Source: JARFVT01 sp036677425
GTDB lineage: Bacteria; Pseudomonadota; Alphaproteobacteria; UBA8366; Aestuariispiraceae
Direction of reading: 5' to 3'
Length of the DNA stretch: 64,000 nucleotides
Assembly (NCBI GenBank): GCA_036677425.1
Contig: JARFVT010000013.1
Coordinates: 1,054,001-1,118,000 of the forward strand
Part shown: one piece after another, positions 17,203 through 27,503 of the stretch
Layout of the letters: every line of letters starts with the position of its first letter
Position numbering within the stretch: the first letter of the stretch is position 1
Position numbers and translations under genes: made by a program
The notes under the pieces: generated by a model
The model's input: only the letters and a program-made list of their open reading frames with translations
Databases searched by the model: none
What the model was told of the DNA's origin: nothing

Positions 17203-18330
17203 ATGGTTCTTAATATACTTGCTAAAATTTATAGCATTTTAAGCGTTTTTATTATATTTTTCGCATGCTCTTCTATTTTACATGCCGATGATAACATATA
17301 TAATATATATCAACAAAATATTGATGAAACCGCAGATAACGAAGTTAAAGCCAAAGAGAATGGTTTAATAAAGGCTAAAAGGCTAGCTTTTTATAAGGTT
17401 TTAAAACGCTTAGTGCGGCAAAAAGATTATATTTTACTGCCCAAAGTAAATGATAAGGCAATTGAACGGATGATTCGCTCAACATCATTGCCGCAAGAAA
17501 AATTTACCAAAGGTAACGGTCGTTATCTGGCAAAATTAAATATACGCTTCATAAAGGATTCTATTCGAATTTTTCTTCAAAACCTTAATATTGCCTATGC
17601 AGAAATACAAAGCGAAACATTAATCATACTGCCGATTTATAATATCATGCAAAAAAATCTTTTATGGGAAGATAGTAATAAATGGTTTGATGCGTGGGAT
17701 GGTCTTTATCTTGGCGATCAACTTGTATCAATGGCAATGCCATTGGGCGATATTGGCGATATGGGAATTATTAATTCACTTGAAGCAGCAAATGGTAAAG
17801 TAGATAAATTACAACAATTTGCCGATAAATATAATGTGGGAGGAATATTCATTCCGACTGCGACAATATCAACTAGAAAGTCAACTGATAGCATTACAGA
17901 TAAAATAATAATAAATGTTACGGCAATGGTTCGCTCTAAAACATGGCAGATGGATGATTTAAATCTATCTTTCATTGCAAATAGCGATATGGCAATGGAT
18001 GATATTTTAAAGCAAATAGCCAATCAAACTGCGATTTCTTTGTTTGATATTTGGAAAAACCGTAATTTATTGGATTTCCAAGATGGAATGCGTAATATAA
18101 CATTTAATGCACCGATTGATAGTTTGGATGATTGGATTAAATTACAAAATATTTTAAAAAAAATAGCCAGCATTCGTAATATAATATTGGAAAATATTAA
18201 TATTAATGAAGCAATAGTAAAAATTGAATATCTTGGTAGAAATAACCAATTAAAGTTGGCTTTTGAGAAGAATAATTTATCACTTTATTATGATGAAGAT
18301 ATTGAACAATGGTCAATATCAAAAAAATAA
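17203..18330 (+). CDS. DUF2066 domain-containing secreted protein
   Basis: About 375 residues, starting MVLNILAKIYSILSVFIIFF and cleaved probably near SILHADD, so likely periplasmic. A ribosome-binding site (ggagag, 17190-17195) lies eight bases before the ATG at 17203, which rules out the upstream TTG. The N-terminal half, with KAKENGLIKAKRLAFYKVLK and RYLAKLNIRF, matches the DUF2066 pattern seen next to purM, perM and hdaA in alphaproteobacteria. Its molecular function is unknown. It is followed by perM at a 30-base gap. Confidence 0.8.
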   Translation: MVLNILAKIYSILSVFIIFFACSSILHADDNIYNIYQQNIDETADNEVKAKENGLIKAKRLAFYKVLKRLVRQKDYILLPKVNDKAIERMIRSTSLPQEKFTKGNGRYLAKLNIRFIKDSIRIFLQNLNIAYAEIQSETLIILPIYNIMQKNLLWEDSNKWFDAWDGLYLGDQLVSMAMPLGDIGDMGIINSLEAANGKVDKLQQFADKYNVGGIFIPTATISTRKSTDSITDKIIINVTAMVRSKTWQMDDLNLSFIANSDMAMDDILKQIANQTAISLFDIWKNRNLLDFQDGMRNITFNAPIDSLDDWIKLQNILKKIASIRNIILENININEAIVKIEYLGRNNQLKLAFEKNNLSLYYDEDIEQWSISKK

Positions 18331-18360
18331 TTACATAAAATATAGTTGGATATTTATATT

Positions 18361-19428
18361 ATGACACAAGATAAAAGTATATTTTGGCTGTTTGGTTTGG
18401 CGTTATTCATTGGTGTTTTATATATTTTACGCGATGTTTTATTACCGTTCGTTGCTGGCATGGCGATTGCTTATTTCCTTGATCCAATTTGCGATTGGTT
18501 GGAAGAAAGGGGATGTTCAAGGGCGATTGCTACAACCATTGTAACAGCTATATTTTTTATTGGTTTAGTTTTAACCATTGGCTTTATTGCCCCATTAATA
18601 GCCAATAGTATCAGCCAATTAGTCGATAAAACCCCCGATTATATGGCTGCAATAAATATTAAGTTTCAATATATCATTACTTATATACAGCCATATTTTA
18701 ATGATAATGATCTAAGCGAAGCAACAAAAAAGGCCGCAAGTTTTTCTGGTAATATCATCGCATGGATAATCAATGCTATCGGCGGCTTAATTGGTGGTAT
18801 TGGCGCGGTTGCCAATATTGTGTCATTATTGCTAATAACACCGATTGTTGCCTTCTATCTTTTGCGCGATTGGGATTTAATTACAAAAAAGATTGATGGT
18901 TGGTTGCCATTGGATCATGCTGATGTAATCCGTCAACAGCTTTTATTATTGGATCAAACCCTAAGCGGTTTTGCGCGCGGGCAATCAATGGTTTGTTTTA
19001 TTCTTGGTGCATTTTATGCCGTGGGGTTGTTGATTGTTGGTTGAGATTTTGCAATTTTACTGGGCTTTGCAACTGGTATAGTTTCATTCGTTCCATATTT
19101 CGGCATGTTAATTGGTTTTGGTATCGGAATGGGTCTGGCTATTGCACAATTTGATAATATGACGGCTATTGCTTTGGTTATTGCTGTTTTTGCCATTGGT
19201 CAAATATTGGAAGGATATATCCTAACACCGCGCATGATAGGCGGCAGGATAGGCCTGCATCCCGTGTGGATCATATTTGCATTATTAACAGGTGGTGCAT
19301 TATTTGGTATGCTAGGAATAATGTTAGCTGTGCCTATGGCAGCAGTTATTGGTGTTTTAATTAGATTTTCTATCGATAGATATTTAAATAGCAAAATCTA
19401 TAATCATAAGAATGATATCGATGGCTAA
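18361..19428 (+). pseudogene. AI-2E/PerM-family permease interrupted by a TGA codon
   Basis: A polytopic inner-membrane protein of the AI-2E family (about 355 residues) read from the ATG at 18361. The frame is open except for TGA at 19042-19044, codon 228. It is followed in frame by DFAILLGFATGIVSFVPYFG and continues to a normal end. Relatives have GLDFALLIG here, so the stop replaces a Leu codon. The N-terminal part has the RDVLLPFVAGMAIAYFLDP signature and the C-terminal part has ILTPRMIGGRIGLHPVWIIFALL. Truncation would remove the last four or so membrane segments. The gene keeps its place between DUF2066 and hdaA. Confidence 0.85.
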
Positions 19429-20125
19429 TATATTATCAACGCAGCAATTACCGCTTAATCTAGGCTATATTACCGCATATGAACGCGAAGATTTCTTGAT
19501 TTCAACTTGTAATTTTGAAGCAGTAAAAATGTTAGAGAAATTTAATATATGGCCAAATAAAATAATGGTTATTTATGGTTTAAAATCTTCTGGTAAAACC
19601 CATTTGGCACATGTTTGGCAAAAAATGACAGGGGCGATTTTAATTAATGGAAGCGAGCTTAACGAAAAACATCTTGAGAATATAGCAATTAATAATGAAG
19701 CTGTTATAATCGATGATGCTGATAATGCCAATGATGCAATATTGTTATTTCATTTATATAATTTATGTAGAGAAAATAACCGATATTTACTTTTAACCGC
19801 AAAAACACCACCAGCCCATTGGGGAATAGAATTAAAAGATTTATCATCAAGATTAAAATCAGTATCAGTTGCTGGATTATCTGCACCTGATGATGAATTA
19901 TTAACCGCAATATTAACAAAAATTTTTGTTGATCGACAGTTATATATAGGCAGTGATATTTTAAAATATGTGGTAATAAGAATAGAGCGTAGTTTTGATG
20001 CTATTAATAAATTTGCAGATTTGGCGGACAATCTTTCATTGGCAAATAAGAAAAATATAACAATACCATTGGCGCGTCAGGTTTTGGTAAAAATGCAAAA
20101 TTTAAATAAAACAACTGATGTTTAA
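19412..20125 (+). CDS. hdaA: DnaA-related regulatory inactivator (HdaA-like)
   Basis: A short DnaA-like protein (237 residues) without the DnaA DNA-binding domain. It starts MISMANILSTQQLPLNLGYI; QLPLNL matches the clamp-binding motif that Hda proteins carry at the N terminus. A P-loop-like VIYGLKSSGKTHLAHVW, a Walker B-like EAVIIDDAD and a sensor region (LKDLSSRLKS) follow. With DNA-loaded sliding clamp it would stimulate ATP hydrolysis by DnaA and limit re-initiation. The start overlaps the perM end by 17 bases; an ATG at 19421 is an alternative. Confidence 0.85.
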   Translation: MISMANILSTQQLPLNLGYITAYEREDFLISTCNFEAVKMLEKFNIWPNKIMVIYGLKSSGKTHLAHVWQKMTGAILINGSELNEKHLENIAINNEAVIIDDADNANDAILLFHLYNLCRENNRYLLLTAKTPPAHWGIELKDLSSRLKSVSVAGLSAPDDELLTAILTKIFVDRQLYIGSDILKYVVIRIERSFDAINKFADLADNLSLANKKNITIPLARQVLVKMQNLNKTTDV

Positions 20126-20207
20126 GTAAAATATTGATGAAATTTAGTAAAACTATGCTATAAGGCTTAGTAATAAAGTAATTTCATCATATAGGCATAA
20201 GTATTTT

Positions 20208-22391
20208 ATGAATATAAAAACACAAAAAAATTCTAATATCACTAGATTTGATAATAAAATTGGCGCTCTTGACAATGCTTCCAATAATATATCAAATGAT
20301 GATAATATTAAAGGCATTAAAACCGATTCACCAGATCGTTTTATTAATCGTGAAATATCATGGCTGGCGTTTAATTCGCGTGTTTTAGAAGAAGCATCAA
20401 ATCCAAATCACCCATTATTAGAAAGATTACGATTTTTATCAATTTCCGCCAAAAATCTTGATGAATTTTATATGGTGCGTGTCGCAGGGTTAAAGGCACA
20501 AGACAAAGCAGAAATGGTTGAGTTGTCGCAAGAAGGCTTAACGCCTGCTGAACAGCTTGATGCAATTATGATCGATGCCAATAATTTAATATATAAGCAA
20601 CAAAATGTAGTTAGTGATATTTTAAATAATTTGCGTGGCTATAATATATCGCTTTTAAATGAGGATGAGTTAAATGACGGTGATCGTAATAATCTTGACG
20701 ATATTTTCATGCGGCAAATATATCCAGGCATAACACCATTAGCGGTAGATTCAAGCCACCCTTTCCCGTTTATTCCCAATGCTGGCCTTGTTATGGCGGT
20801 GGAATTACGCCGTCCAGATAATAAAAAATTACAAAATGTATTGATACCAATTCCCAGCACATTAGACCGCTTCATCCGCCTTCCGGGGCAAGATTCTAGA
20901 TATGTGGCAATGGAAAATGTTATTTTAATTTGTATGCAACGGTTATTTCCAAATTTTACCATTGTTGGTAATGGGATGTTTCGTATCATTCGCGATTCAG
21001 AGGTGGAGATTGATGAAGAAGCTGAAGATTTAGTCCGTACCTTTGAAACGCTTTTACGCCAACGTAGACGTGGCAACGTTATTAATTTAGAATTAACAAC
21101 AAATTTACCATCAAGTTTAAAACAAGTCGTTATATCGCAATTTAATGTTTTAGATAAAGATGTTATAGAGTTAAATGGATATTTAGGCTTAGCCGATTTC
21201 AATCAATTAATCGATAAAAAACAAAGCGAATTATTATTTGAAAGCTATAAACCGCGATATCCTGAGAGAATATTAGATTTTAATAATGATTGTTTTGCGG
21301 CAATTCGTGATGAGGATTTCATAGTCCACCACCCTTATGAAAGCTTTGAAGTCGTAGCGCGTTTTCTTGAACAGGCCGCGCATGATAAAAAAGTCGTTGC
21401 CATTAAACAAACATTATACCGCACATCAAGCGACTCGCCGATTGTCCGCGCGTTAATATATGCAGCAGAAAATGGTAAATCCGTTACCGCATTGGTCGAA
21501 TTAAAGGCAAGATTTGACGAGGCCGCCAATATTAAATGGGCACGTGATTTAGAACGCGCTGGTGTACAGGTTGTTTATGGGTTTCTTGATCTTAAAATTC
21601 ATTCAAAAATTTCAATGGTGGTGCGTAAAGAAAATAAAAATATGCGAACATATTTGCATTTTGGCACGGGTAACTATCACCCAATAACAGCAAAAACATA
21701 TGCTGATCTAAGCTTTTTTACTTGTGATCCAGCATTAGGTCGCGATGCGGCGATTGTATTTAATTACACGACTGGATATGCAACGCCTGATAAACTTGAA
21801 AAATTAAGCATGGCACCTTTGACCTTGCGCGATAAAATTGTCGATAATATTGACAAGGAAATCGCCCATGCCAAGGCTGGCCGCCCTGCGAATATATGGA
21901 TAAAATTAAATAGTTTAGTTGATGGTCAAGTTATAGATAAATTATATGAAGCAAGCGGTCATGGCGTTAAAATTGATATTATTGCCCGTGGTATATGTTG
22001 TTTGCGGGCTGGTGTTATGGGGTTATCAGAAAATATAACCGTAAAAAGCATTGTCGGGCGATTTTTAGAACATAGCCGTATTTTTTGCTTTGGTGCGGGG
22101 CATGAATTGCCTTCAACCAAGGCAATGGTTTATATTGCCTCTGCTGATTTAATGCCGCGTAATTTAGATCGGCGCGTTGAAACATTAGTACCAATTGAAA
22201 ATGAAATTGTTAAAAAACAGGTCTTAGATCAGGTGATGGTAACAAATTTAAAAGATGAAGCCCAAAGCTGGTATATGCAAAAAGATGGCAGCTATAAACG
22301 GGTTAGTCATGATGACAAAGCATTTAATGCTCATAAATTTTTCATGACACATATTAATTTATCTGGTCGTGGTAAAATAATTAAAAAATAA
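20208..22391 (+). CDS. ppk1: Polyphosphate kinase 1
   Basis: Makes polyphosphate reversibly from ATP. The 727 residues include the N-terminal helical domain (RFINREISWLAFNSRVLEEA, SISAKNLDEFYMVRVAGLKA) and the two phospholipase D-like domains. The catalytic region includes VVAIKQTLYRTSSDSPIV, DLKIHSKISMVVR and HFGTGNYHPITAKTYADL, with the phosphorylated His in the KIHSK block. The first 45 residues are a low-complexity Asn/Asp/Lys-rich extension. ppx follows after 12 bases, so polyphosphate making and breaking are linked. Confidence 0.96.
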   Translation: MNIKTQKNSNITRFDNKIGALDNASNNISNDDNIKGIKTDSPDRFINREISWLAFNSRVLEEASNPNHPLLERLRFLSISAKNLDEFYMVRVAGLKAQDKAEMVELSQEGLTPAEQLDAIMIDANNLIYKQQNVVSDILNNLRGYNISLLNEDELNDGDRNNLDDIFMRQIYPGITPLAVDSSHPFPFIPNAGLVMAVELRRPDNKKLQNVLIPIPSTLDRFIRLPGQDSRYVAMENVILICMQRLFPNFTIVGNGMFRIIRDSEVEIDEEAEDLVRTFETLLRQRRRGNVINLELTTNLPSSLKQVVISQFNVLDKDVIELNGYLGLADFNQLIDKKQSELLFESYKPRYPERILDFNNDCFAAIRDEDFIVHHPYESFEVVARFLEQAAHDKKVVAIKQTLYRTSSDSPIVRALIYAAENGKSVTALVELKARFDEAANIKWARDLERAGVQVVYGFLDLKIHSKISMVVRKENKNMRTYLHFGTGNYHPITAKTYADLSFFTCDPALGRDAAIVFNYTTGYATPDKLEKLSMAPLTLRDKIVDNIDKEIAHAKAGRPANIWIKLNSLVDGQVIDKLYEASGHGVKIDIIARGICCLRAGVMGLSENITVKSIVGRFLEHSRIFCFGAGHELPSTKAMVYIASADLMPRNLDRRVETLVPIENEIVKKQVLDQVMVTNLKDEAQSWYMQKDGSYKRVSHDDKAFNAHKFFMTHINLSGRGKIIKK

Positions 22392-22403
22392 ACGGATTTT
22401 ACA

Positions 22404-23942
22404 TTGTCTGATTTTAACCCAGATTTGATTAATTTAAATTTAAATAATCCAAATTTAATCGATATTAAAAATAAAAAATTAATATCAGTTATTGATATTG
22501 GTTCTAATTCTGTGCGTTTGGTTGTCTATGCGGCCTATGGCAGGGTTGCCGAAACAGTTTTTAATGAAAAAATACTATGCGGTCTTGGTCGTGATTTGAC
22601 GATAACGGGTAAATTATCAATCGATGGTTATAATCGTTGCATTAAAATATTACAGCGTTTTCATAAAATATCATTGGATATGCAGGTATCCAATATTGAT
22701 ATCATCGCCACCGCCGCGGTACGTGAAGCAAGCAACGGCCAAGATTTAATCGATGATATAATAAAAATATACGGTGTAACTCCGCGTATACTTAGTGGTG
22801 ATGAAGAAGCAAAGCTTTCCGCCCTTGGGGTAATATCAGCAAGCCCTAATGCTGATGGGATGGTCGCCGATCTTGGCGGCGGAAGCATGGAATTAATTGC
22901 CATTAATGATGGTAAAATTAGTGATAAAAATATTAGCCTACAATTAGGGCCGTTACGCCAATGGAATAATATCCAAAAGGGCCATAACCATATGACAAAT
23001 ATTATTGATATGGAGCTAGATAAAATAGCATGGTTAAATGATATAACTGGTAAATCATTATATATAATCGGCGGTGCGTGGCGATCTTTGGCTAAATTAC
23101 ATATGGAATATATTAATTATCCATTGCATATTATTCATAATTATCAAATATTTTTTCCCGATGCCATAGATTTCACAGATCATATATCAAAATCATCGAT
23201 TGATGAGTTGAAAGAGATCAATAATGGTTCAAGCCTAAAACGTGCAGAAATATTACCATATGCCGCATTATTATTAAATCGGTTATTACATCATACATCG
23301 CCTAAAAAAATATTATTTTCCGCATATAGTATCCGCGAGGGATGTTTATTTGATCATTTGCCTGATAATATACGTAAACTTGACCCGCTGATTGAGGCTT
23401 GTAAATTAACACAACGCATCAAAGTTAATGACCCAATGAAAGGTGATATTTTAGCCGATTGGATAAAGCCAGCATTCCTTGATAGCTCTATTAATGACCG
23501 TTTGCGCTTAGCAATTTGTTATATTTCAGATATTGGGCGTGGGGAACATCCTGATTATCGAGCAGACCATGCAATGATGCGGGTTTTACGTTATCCGTAT
23601 ATCGCCATAACACATAAAGAACGCGCAATTGTAGCATTGGCAGTATCATCACGATATGGCAGTAAAATCAGGGCAATGCGATCGATTAAATCTATAAAAA
23701 AACTTTTATCAAAAAATGATGAAAATGAAGCAAAATCAGTCGGTAAAGCAATTAGATTAGCCTATAATATATCTGGTGGTGTTAATGGTTCATTAATAAA
23801 ATTTAAATTAGAGCGCAAGGATAATATATTGATAACAAGCTGTCCCGTTGAATATAAATATATGATTGGCGAAATATCTAAAAAACATTTATCAGATTTA
23901 TCAAAATTATTAGATTGTCGCTGGCAAATTAAATCATATTAG
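22404..23942 (+). CDS. ppx: Exopolyphosphatase / guanosine pentaphosphatase
   Basis: A member of the Ppx/GppA family, 512 residues, that removes terminal phosphates from polyphosphate. The actin-like fold motifs are ISVIDIGSNSVRLVVY near residue 28, DIIATAAVREASNGQDLI, ILSGDEEAKLSALGV and GMVADLGGGSMELIAI. The start is a TTG; no ATG exists between it and the first motif, so the TTG is well supported. It lies 12 bases after ppk1. Confidence 0.93.
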   Translation: MSDFNPDLINLNLNNPNLIDIKNKKLISVIDIGSNSVRLVVYAAYGRVAETVFNEKILCGLGRDLTITGKLSIDGYNRCIKILQRFHKISLDMQVSNIDIIATAAVREASNGQDLIDDIIKIYGVTPRILSGDEEAKLSALGVISASPNADGMVADLGGGSMELIAINDGKISDKNISLQLGPLRQWNNIQKGHNHMTNIIDMELDKIAWLNDITGKSLYIIGGAWRSLAKLHMEYINYPLHIIHNYQIFFPDAIDFTDHISKSSIDELKEINNGSSLKRAEILPYAALLLNRLLHHTSPKKILFSAYSIREGCLFDHLPDNIRKLDPLIEACKLTQRIKVNDPMKGDILADWIKPAFLDSSINDRLRLAICYISDIGRGEHPDYRADHAMMRVLRYPYIAITHKERAIVALAVSSRYGSKIRAMRSIKSIKKLLSKNDENEAKSVGKAIRLAYNISGGVNGSLIKFKLERKDNILITSCPVEYKYMIGEISKKHLSDLSKLLDCRWQIKSY

Positions 23943-23967
23943 ATAACTATGTGATATTAAATAATAT

Positions 23968-25137
23968 TTAATCTTCGCGTTGATTTAATTTAATAATATT
24001 AATTTCTTTACCATTAACCGCCAAGGCAATATTACCATTTTTTAAATCCATCGCCATATCGCCAAAAATTTCCCTGCGCCAACCTTTTAATGCTGGTACA
24101 TCGGCCATATTATCAGCAGCAATCTTTTCTAAATCATCACCATTGGCGATTAATCTTGTGGCGACACCAAATTTTTCACATTGTAATTTAAGCAATACCC
24201 GCAATAAATCTCTTAATGGGCCAATTCCTTGTGGTGGAATATATTTTACTTTTTCCTTTGGTAATTCACTTTCGGTTAAATTTAGGGCAATATTTACGGC
24301 TTTTAGAATGCCATCGCCCATTTTACCCTGTGCCATTTTATCAGAAATACCGCGAATGCGTGATAAATCTTTAATATTTTTTGGTTGAGATCCCGCAATA
24401 TCAAAAATAGACTCATCGCGTATAATTCGATTCCTTGGTACATCTCTTGCTTGTGCTTCACTTTCACGCCAGCTAGCAACCTTTTGTAATATCGATAAAA
24501 AACGCGGTTTGCCGCTACGTGCCTTTAACCTTAACCATGCGTCTTTTGGTTCGACCCTATATGTGGCTGGGTTTTCTAATATGGCCATTTCTTCATCAAG
24601 CCAGCTATGACGGTTGCTTGATTTTAATTGCGCCTCAAGCTTTATATATATTTCATATAAATGCGTAACATCACCCATGGCATAATCGAGTTGACGTTGG
24701 GTTAATGGCCTTGCGGCCCAATCGGTGAAGCGTGATGTTTTATCAATTTGCCGATTTAATGTTTTTTTGACCAATGCCTCATAACCTATTTGATCACCAA
24801 GCCCGCAAACCATTGCCGCAATCTGGCTATCAAATAATGGGGCAGGGACTTTACTCATCATCATGAAAAATATTTCTAAATCTTGTCTTGACGCATGGAA
24901 TATTTTCAAAATACCTGGATCTAATAATAAATCATGAAAACATGTCATATCAAGACCTGTTGCCAATGTGTCTATGGCGGCTTCGGCGCCATCACCTTTG
25001 ACTTGAATAAGACAAACCTGTGGGTAATAGGTTTTTTCACGGATAAATTCAGTATCAATGGTAATAAATTTTGAATGTTTAATTCCATTGCAAAATTGTT
25101 GCAATTCGGTGGTATTTGTAATTGGTTCTATGGTCAT
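23968..25137 (-). CDS. rnd: Ribonuclease D
   Basis: A 3'-5' exoribonuclease for tRNA 3' maturation, about 389 residues. The open frame extends to 25254, but MTIEPITNTTELQQFCNGIK at 25137 matches the family start. The DEDD exonuclease residues appear in FITIDTEFIREKTYYPQVCL, in the HASRQDLEIFF and FDSQIAAM blocks, and in LDYAMGDVTHLYEIY. An HRDC-type domain follows. The gene is divergent from aspS with a 171-base gap and convergent with ppx. Confidence 0.93.
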   Translation of the reverse strand: MTIEPITNTTELQQFCNGIKHSKFITIDTEFIREKTYYPQVCLIQVKGDGAEAAIDTLATGLDMTCFHDLLLDPGILKIFHASRQDLEIFFMMMSKVPAPLFDSQIAAMVCGLGDQIGYEALVKKTLNRQIDKTSRFTDWAARPLTQRQLDYAMGDVTHLYEIYIKLEAQLKSSNRHSWLDEEMAILENPATYRVEPKDAWLRLKARSGKPRFLSILQKVASWRESEAQARDVPRNRIIRDESIFDIAGSQPKNIKDLSRIRGISDKMAQGKMGDGILKAVNIALNLTESELPKEKVKYIPPQGIGPLRDLLRVLLKLQCEKFGVATRLIANGDDLEKIAADNMADVPALKGWRREIFGDMAMDLKNGNIALAVNGKEINIIKLNQRED

Positions 25138-25308
25138 GGCTATTATATAGAGTATTTTATAGTAATAATAAATAGGCCAGCGATAAGAAACGGATAAAAC
25201 TTGCTTAAAATTGGCTAATTCATCAGCTACACTTGACAATAGCTGTAAAATCATGGCCTTTGCCGTCTATATTAATTTTGTTTGATTTTGCTAAATTTGG
25301 AGTTAGCC

Positions 25309-27087
25309 ATGCATCAGTATCGCACACATAATTGTGACATTCTTCGCCCAGAAAATGCTGGCGAAACCGTAAGATTATCGGGCTGGATCAATCGTAAACG
25401 CGATCATGGTAATTTATTATTCGTTGATTTACGCGATCATTATGGCTTAACCCAATGTGTTGTTGATACATCAAGTGCTAATTTTGCCATATTAGAAGCG
25501 GCAAGTCTTGAAAGCGTTATTTGTGTAACAGGCAAGGTTGTTGAACGAAGCAGCGAGACGGTTAATAAAAATTTGCCCACAGGTAATATTGAAGTTTATA
25601 TCGATCAATTAGAAATTTTATCTAAGGCTGACCCATTACCAATGCCAGTTAACCAAGATGCTGGTTATCCTGAAGAAATAAGATTAAAATACCGTTATCT
25701 TGATTTACGTCGCGAAGAAATGCACCGTAAAATGTTATTAAGATCAAAGGTGATAGCATCGATACGCAAACGCATGACTGCCGCAGGGTTCAATGAATAT
25801 CAAACCCCAATATTAACCGCATCATCACCCGAAGGTGCGCGTGATTTTCTTGTGCCATCACGGGTTCACCCTGGTAAATTTTATGCTCTGCCACAGGCAC
25901 CACAACAATTTAAACAATTATTGATGATGGCTGGTTTTGACCGTTATTTCCAAATTGCGCCATGTTTTCGTGATGAAGACGCGCGCGCTGATCGAAGCCC
26001 AGGTGAATTTTATCAACTTGATTTTGAAATGAGTTTTGTTACACAAGAAGATGTATTTAACGAAATTGAACCCGTATTAACTGGGTTATTTAATGAATTT
26101 GCCGATGGTAAAACAGTAACCGAAGGCGCATATCCGCGCATTCCATATGTTGAGGCAATGATGAAATATGGTTCTGATAAGCCAGACTTACGTAATCCAA
26201 TTGAAATAGTCGATGTGACTGATGTTTTTCGTGGTTCGAATTTTAAAATATTCGCTAGCCTAATTGAAAAAGGTTTTGTTGTACGCGCTATCCCTGCGCC
26301 AAAGGCCGCAATTAAACCACGCAGTTTTTTTGATAAATTAAATGGCTGGGCGCAAAATGAAGGTCAGGCTGGATTGGGCTATATCTCGTTTAAGGAACAA
26401 GGTCCGGCAGGGCCAATTGCTAAAAATCTTGACGATGCGAGGATAAAATCTATTTGTGATACTGCTGGCGTTGGTGCTGGCGATGCGGTTTTCTTTGTTT
26501 GTGGCAAAGAAAAAGATGCAGCATCTTTTGCTGGCCTTGTACGAAACAAGCTTGGCGTCGACCTGGATATATTAGAAAAAGACTGCTTTAAATTTTGTTG
26601 GGTCGTCGATTTTCCAATGTATGAATATAGCGAGTCTGAGGGTAAAATTGACTTTTCCCATAATCCATTTTCCATGCCACAAGGCGGAATGGACGCGTTA
26701 TTAAATAAAGATCCGTTGGATATAAACGCTTTTCAATATGATATTATTTGTAATGGCATTGAATTATCATCTGGTGCTATCAGAAATCATTTACCCGATA
26801 TAATGTATAAAGCATTTGAAATAGCAGGACATCCACAAGAATTTGTCGATGAAAAATTTGGTGGTATGATTAATGCGATGAAATTTGGTGCGCCACCACA
26901 TGGTGGTTCGGCCCCTGGGATTGATAGAATTGTGATGTTGCTTGCCGATGAACCAAATATTCGCGAAGTTACTTTATTTCCCATGAATCAAATGGCGCAA
27001 GATTTATTAATGCAAGCACCAAATAATGTTAGCGACGCGCAATTACGCGATGTGCATATTAAGCTGGCAGAAATAGAAAAAGATTAA
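25309..27087 (+). CDS. aspS: Aspartyl-tRNA synthetase
   Basis: Class II synthetase that charges tRNA-Asp. The ATG at 25309 is preceded by ttggag and gives MHQYRTHNCDILRPENAG, the normal start; codons further upstream are not needed. Visible parts are the OB-fold anticodon domain (VRLSGWINRKRDHGNLLFVD), the catalytic motifs (PQAPQQFKQLLMMAGFDRYF, then CFRDEDARADRSPGEFYQLD), the bacterial insertion domain and motif 3 (GSAPGIDRIVMLL). At 592 residues it is full length and bacterial in type. Confidence 0.97.
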   Translation: MHQYRTHNCDILRPENAGETVRLSGWINRKRDHGNLLFVDLRDHYGLTQCVVDTSSANFAILEAASLESVICVTGKVVERSSETVNKNLPTGNIEVYIDQLEILSKADPLPMPVNQDAGYPEEIRLKYRYLDLRREEMHRKMLLRSKVIASIRKRMTAAGFNEYQTPILTASSPEGARDFLVPSRVHPGKFYALPQAPQQFKQLLMMAGFDRYFQIAPCFRDEDARADRSPGEFYQLDFEMSFVTQEDVFNEIEPVLTGLFNEFADGKTVTEGAYPRIPYVEAMMKYGSDKPDLRNPIEIVDVTDVFRGSNFKIFASLIEKGFVVRAIPAPKAAIKPRSFFDKLNGWAQNEGQAGLGYISFKEQGPAGPIAKNLDDARIKSICDTAGVGAGDAVFFVCGKEKDAASFAGLVRNKLGVDLDILEKDCFKFCWVVDFPMYEYSESEGKIDFSHNPFSMPQGGMDALLNKDPLDINAFQYDIICNGIELSSGAIRNHLPDIMYKAFEIAGHPQEFVDEKFGGMINAMKFGAPPHGGSAPGIDRIVMLLADEPNIREVTLFPMNQMAQDLLMQAPNNVSDAQLRDVHIKLAEIEKD

Positions 27088-27192
27088 ATATTTTAAACGC
27101 TTTGCTTGAATTTATATTAATTTTAACGCATATCTCTTAAAAATAATATTTAATTTTAATTATAACCAAATAACGGACGATAGAAAAATTAT

Positions 27193-27411
27193 ATGGCTAA
27201 AGAAGAACTTATTGAATTTCAAGGCACCGTAGTTGAAAAATTACCCAATGCAATGTTTCGTGTAAAGCTTGAAAATGATCATGAAATAATTGCCCATACG
27301 GCTGGTAAAATGCGAAAATTTCGTATTCGGGTGATGGTAGGTGATAAGGTCGATGTGGAAATGACACCTTATGATTTATCCAAAGGGCGAATAATTTTTC
27401 GTCATAAATAA
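27193..27411 (+). CDS. infA: Translation initiation factor IF-1
   Basis: A 72-residue S1-like OB-fold protein that binds the ribosomal A site during initiation. MAKEELIEFQGTVVEKLPNA begins it, and GKMRKFRIRVMVGDKVDVEM and the RIIFRH end are family hallmarks. The length is exactly typical. Confidence 0.98.
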   Translation: MAKEELIEFQGTVVEKLPNAMFRVKLENDHEIIAHTAGKMRKFRIRVMVGDKVDVEMTPYDLSKGRIIFRHK

Positions 27412-27503
27412 GATTATCAAAATAATTTAACGCTTAAACTTTCAATAATATATGAAGGTCTTTAGCCTTTGTATAGCTGTTCCTTGTAAGGGGTTATTCA
27501 CAT

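Noticed and set aside
19042..19044. TGA read as tryptophan (alternative code)
   Set aside because: TGG is used freely for Trp, TGA ends many genes here (for example znuC), and a TAA also interrupts the helicase gene.
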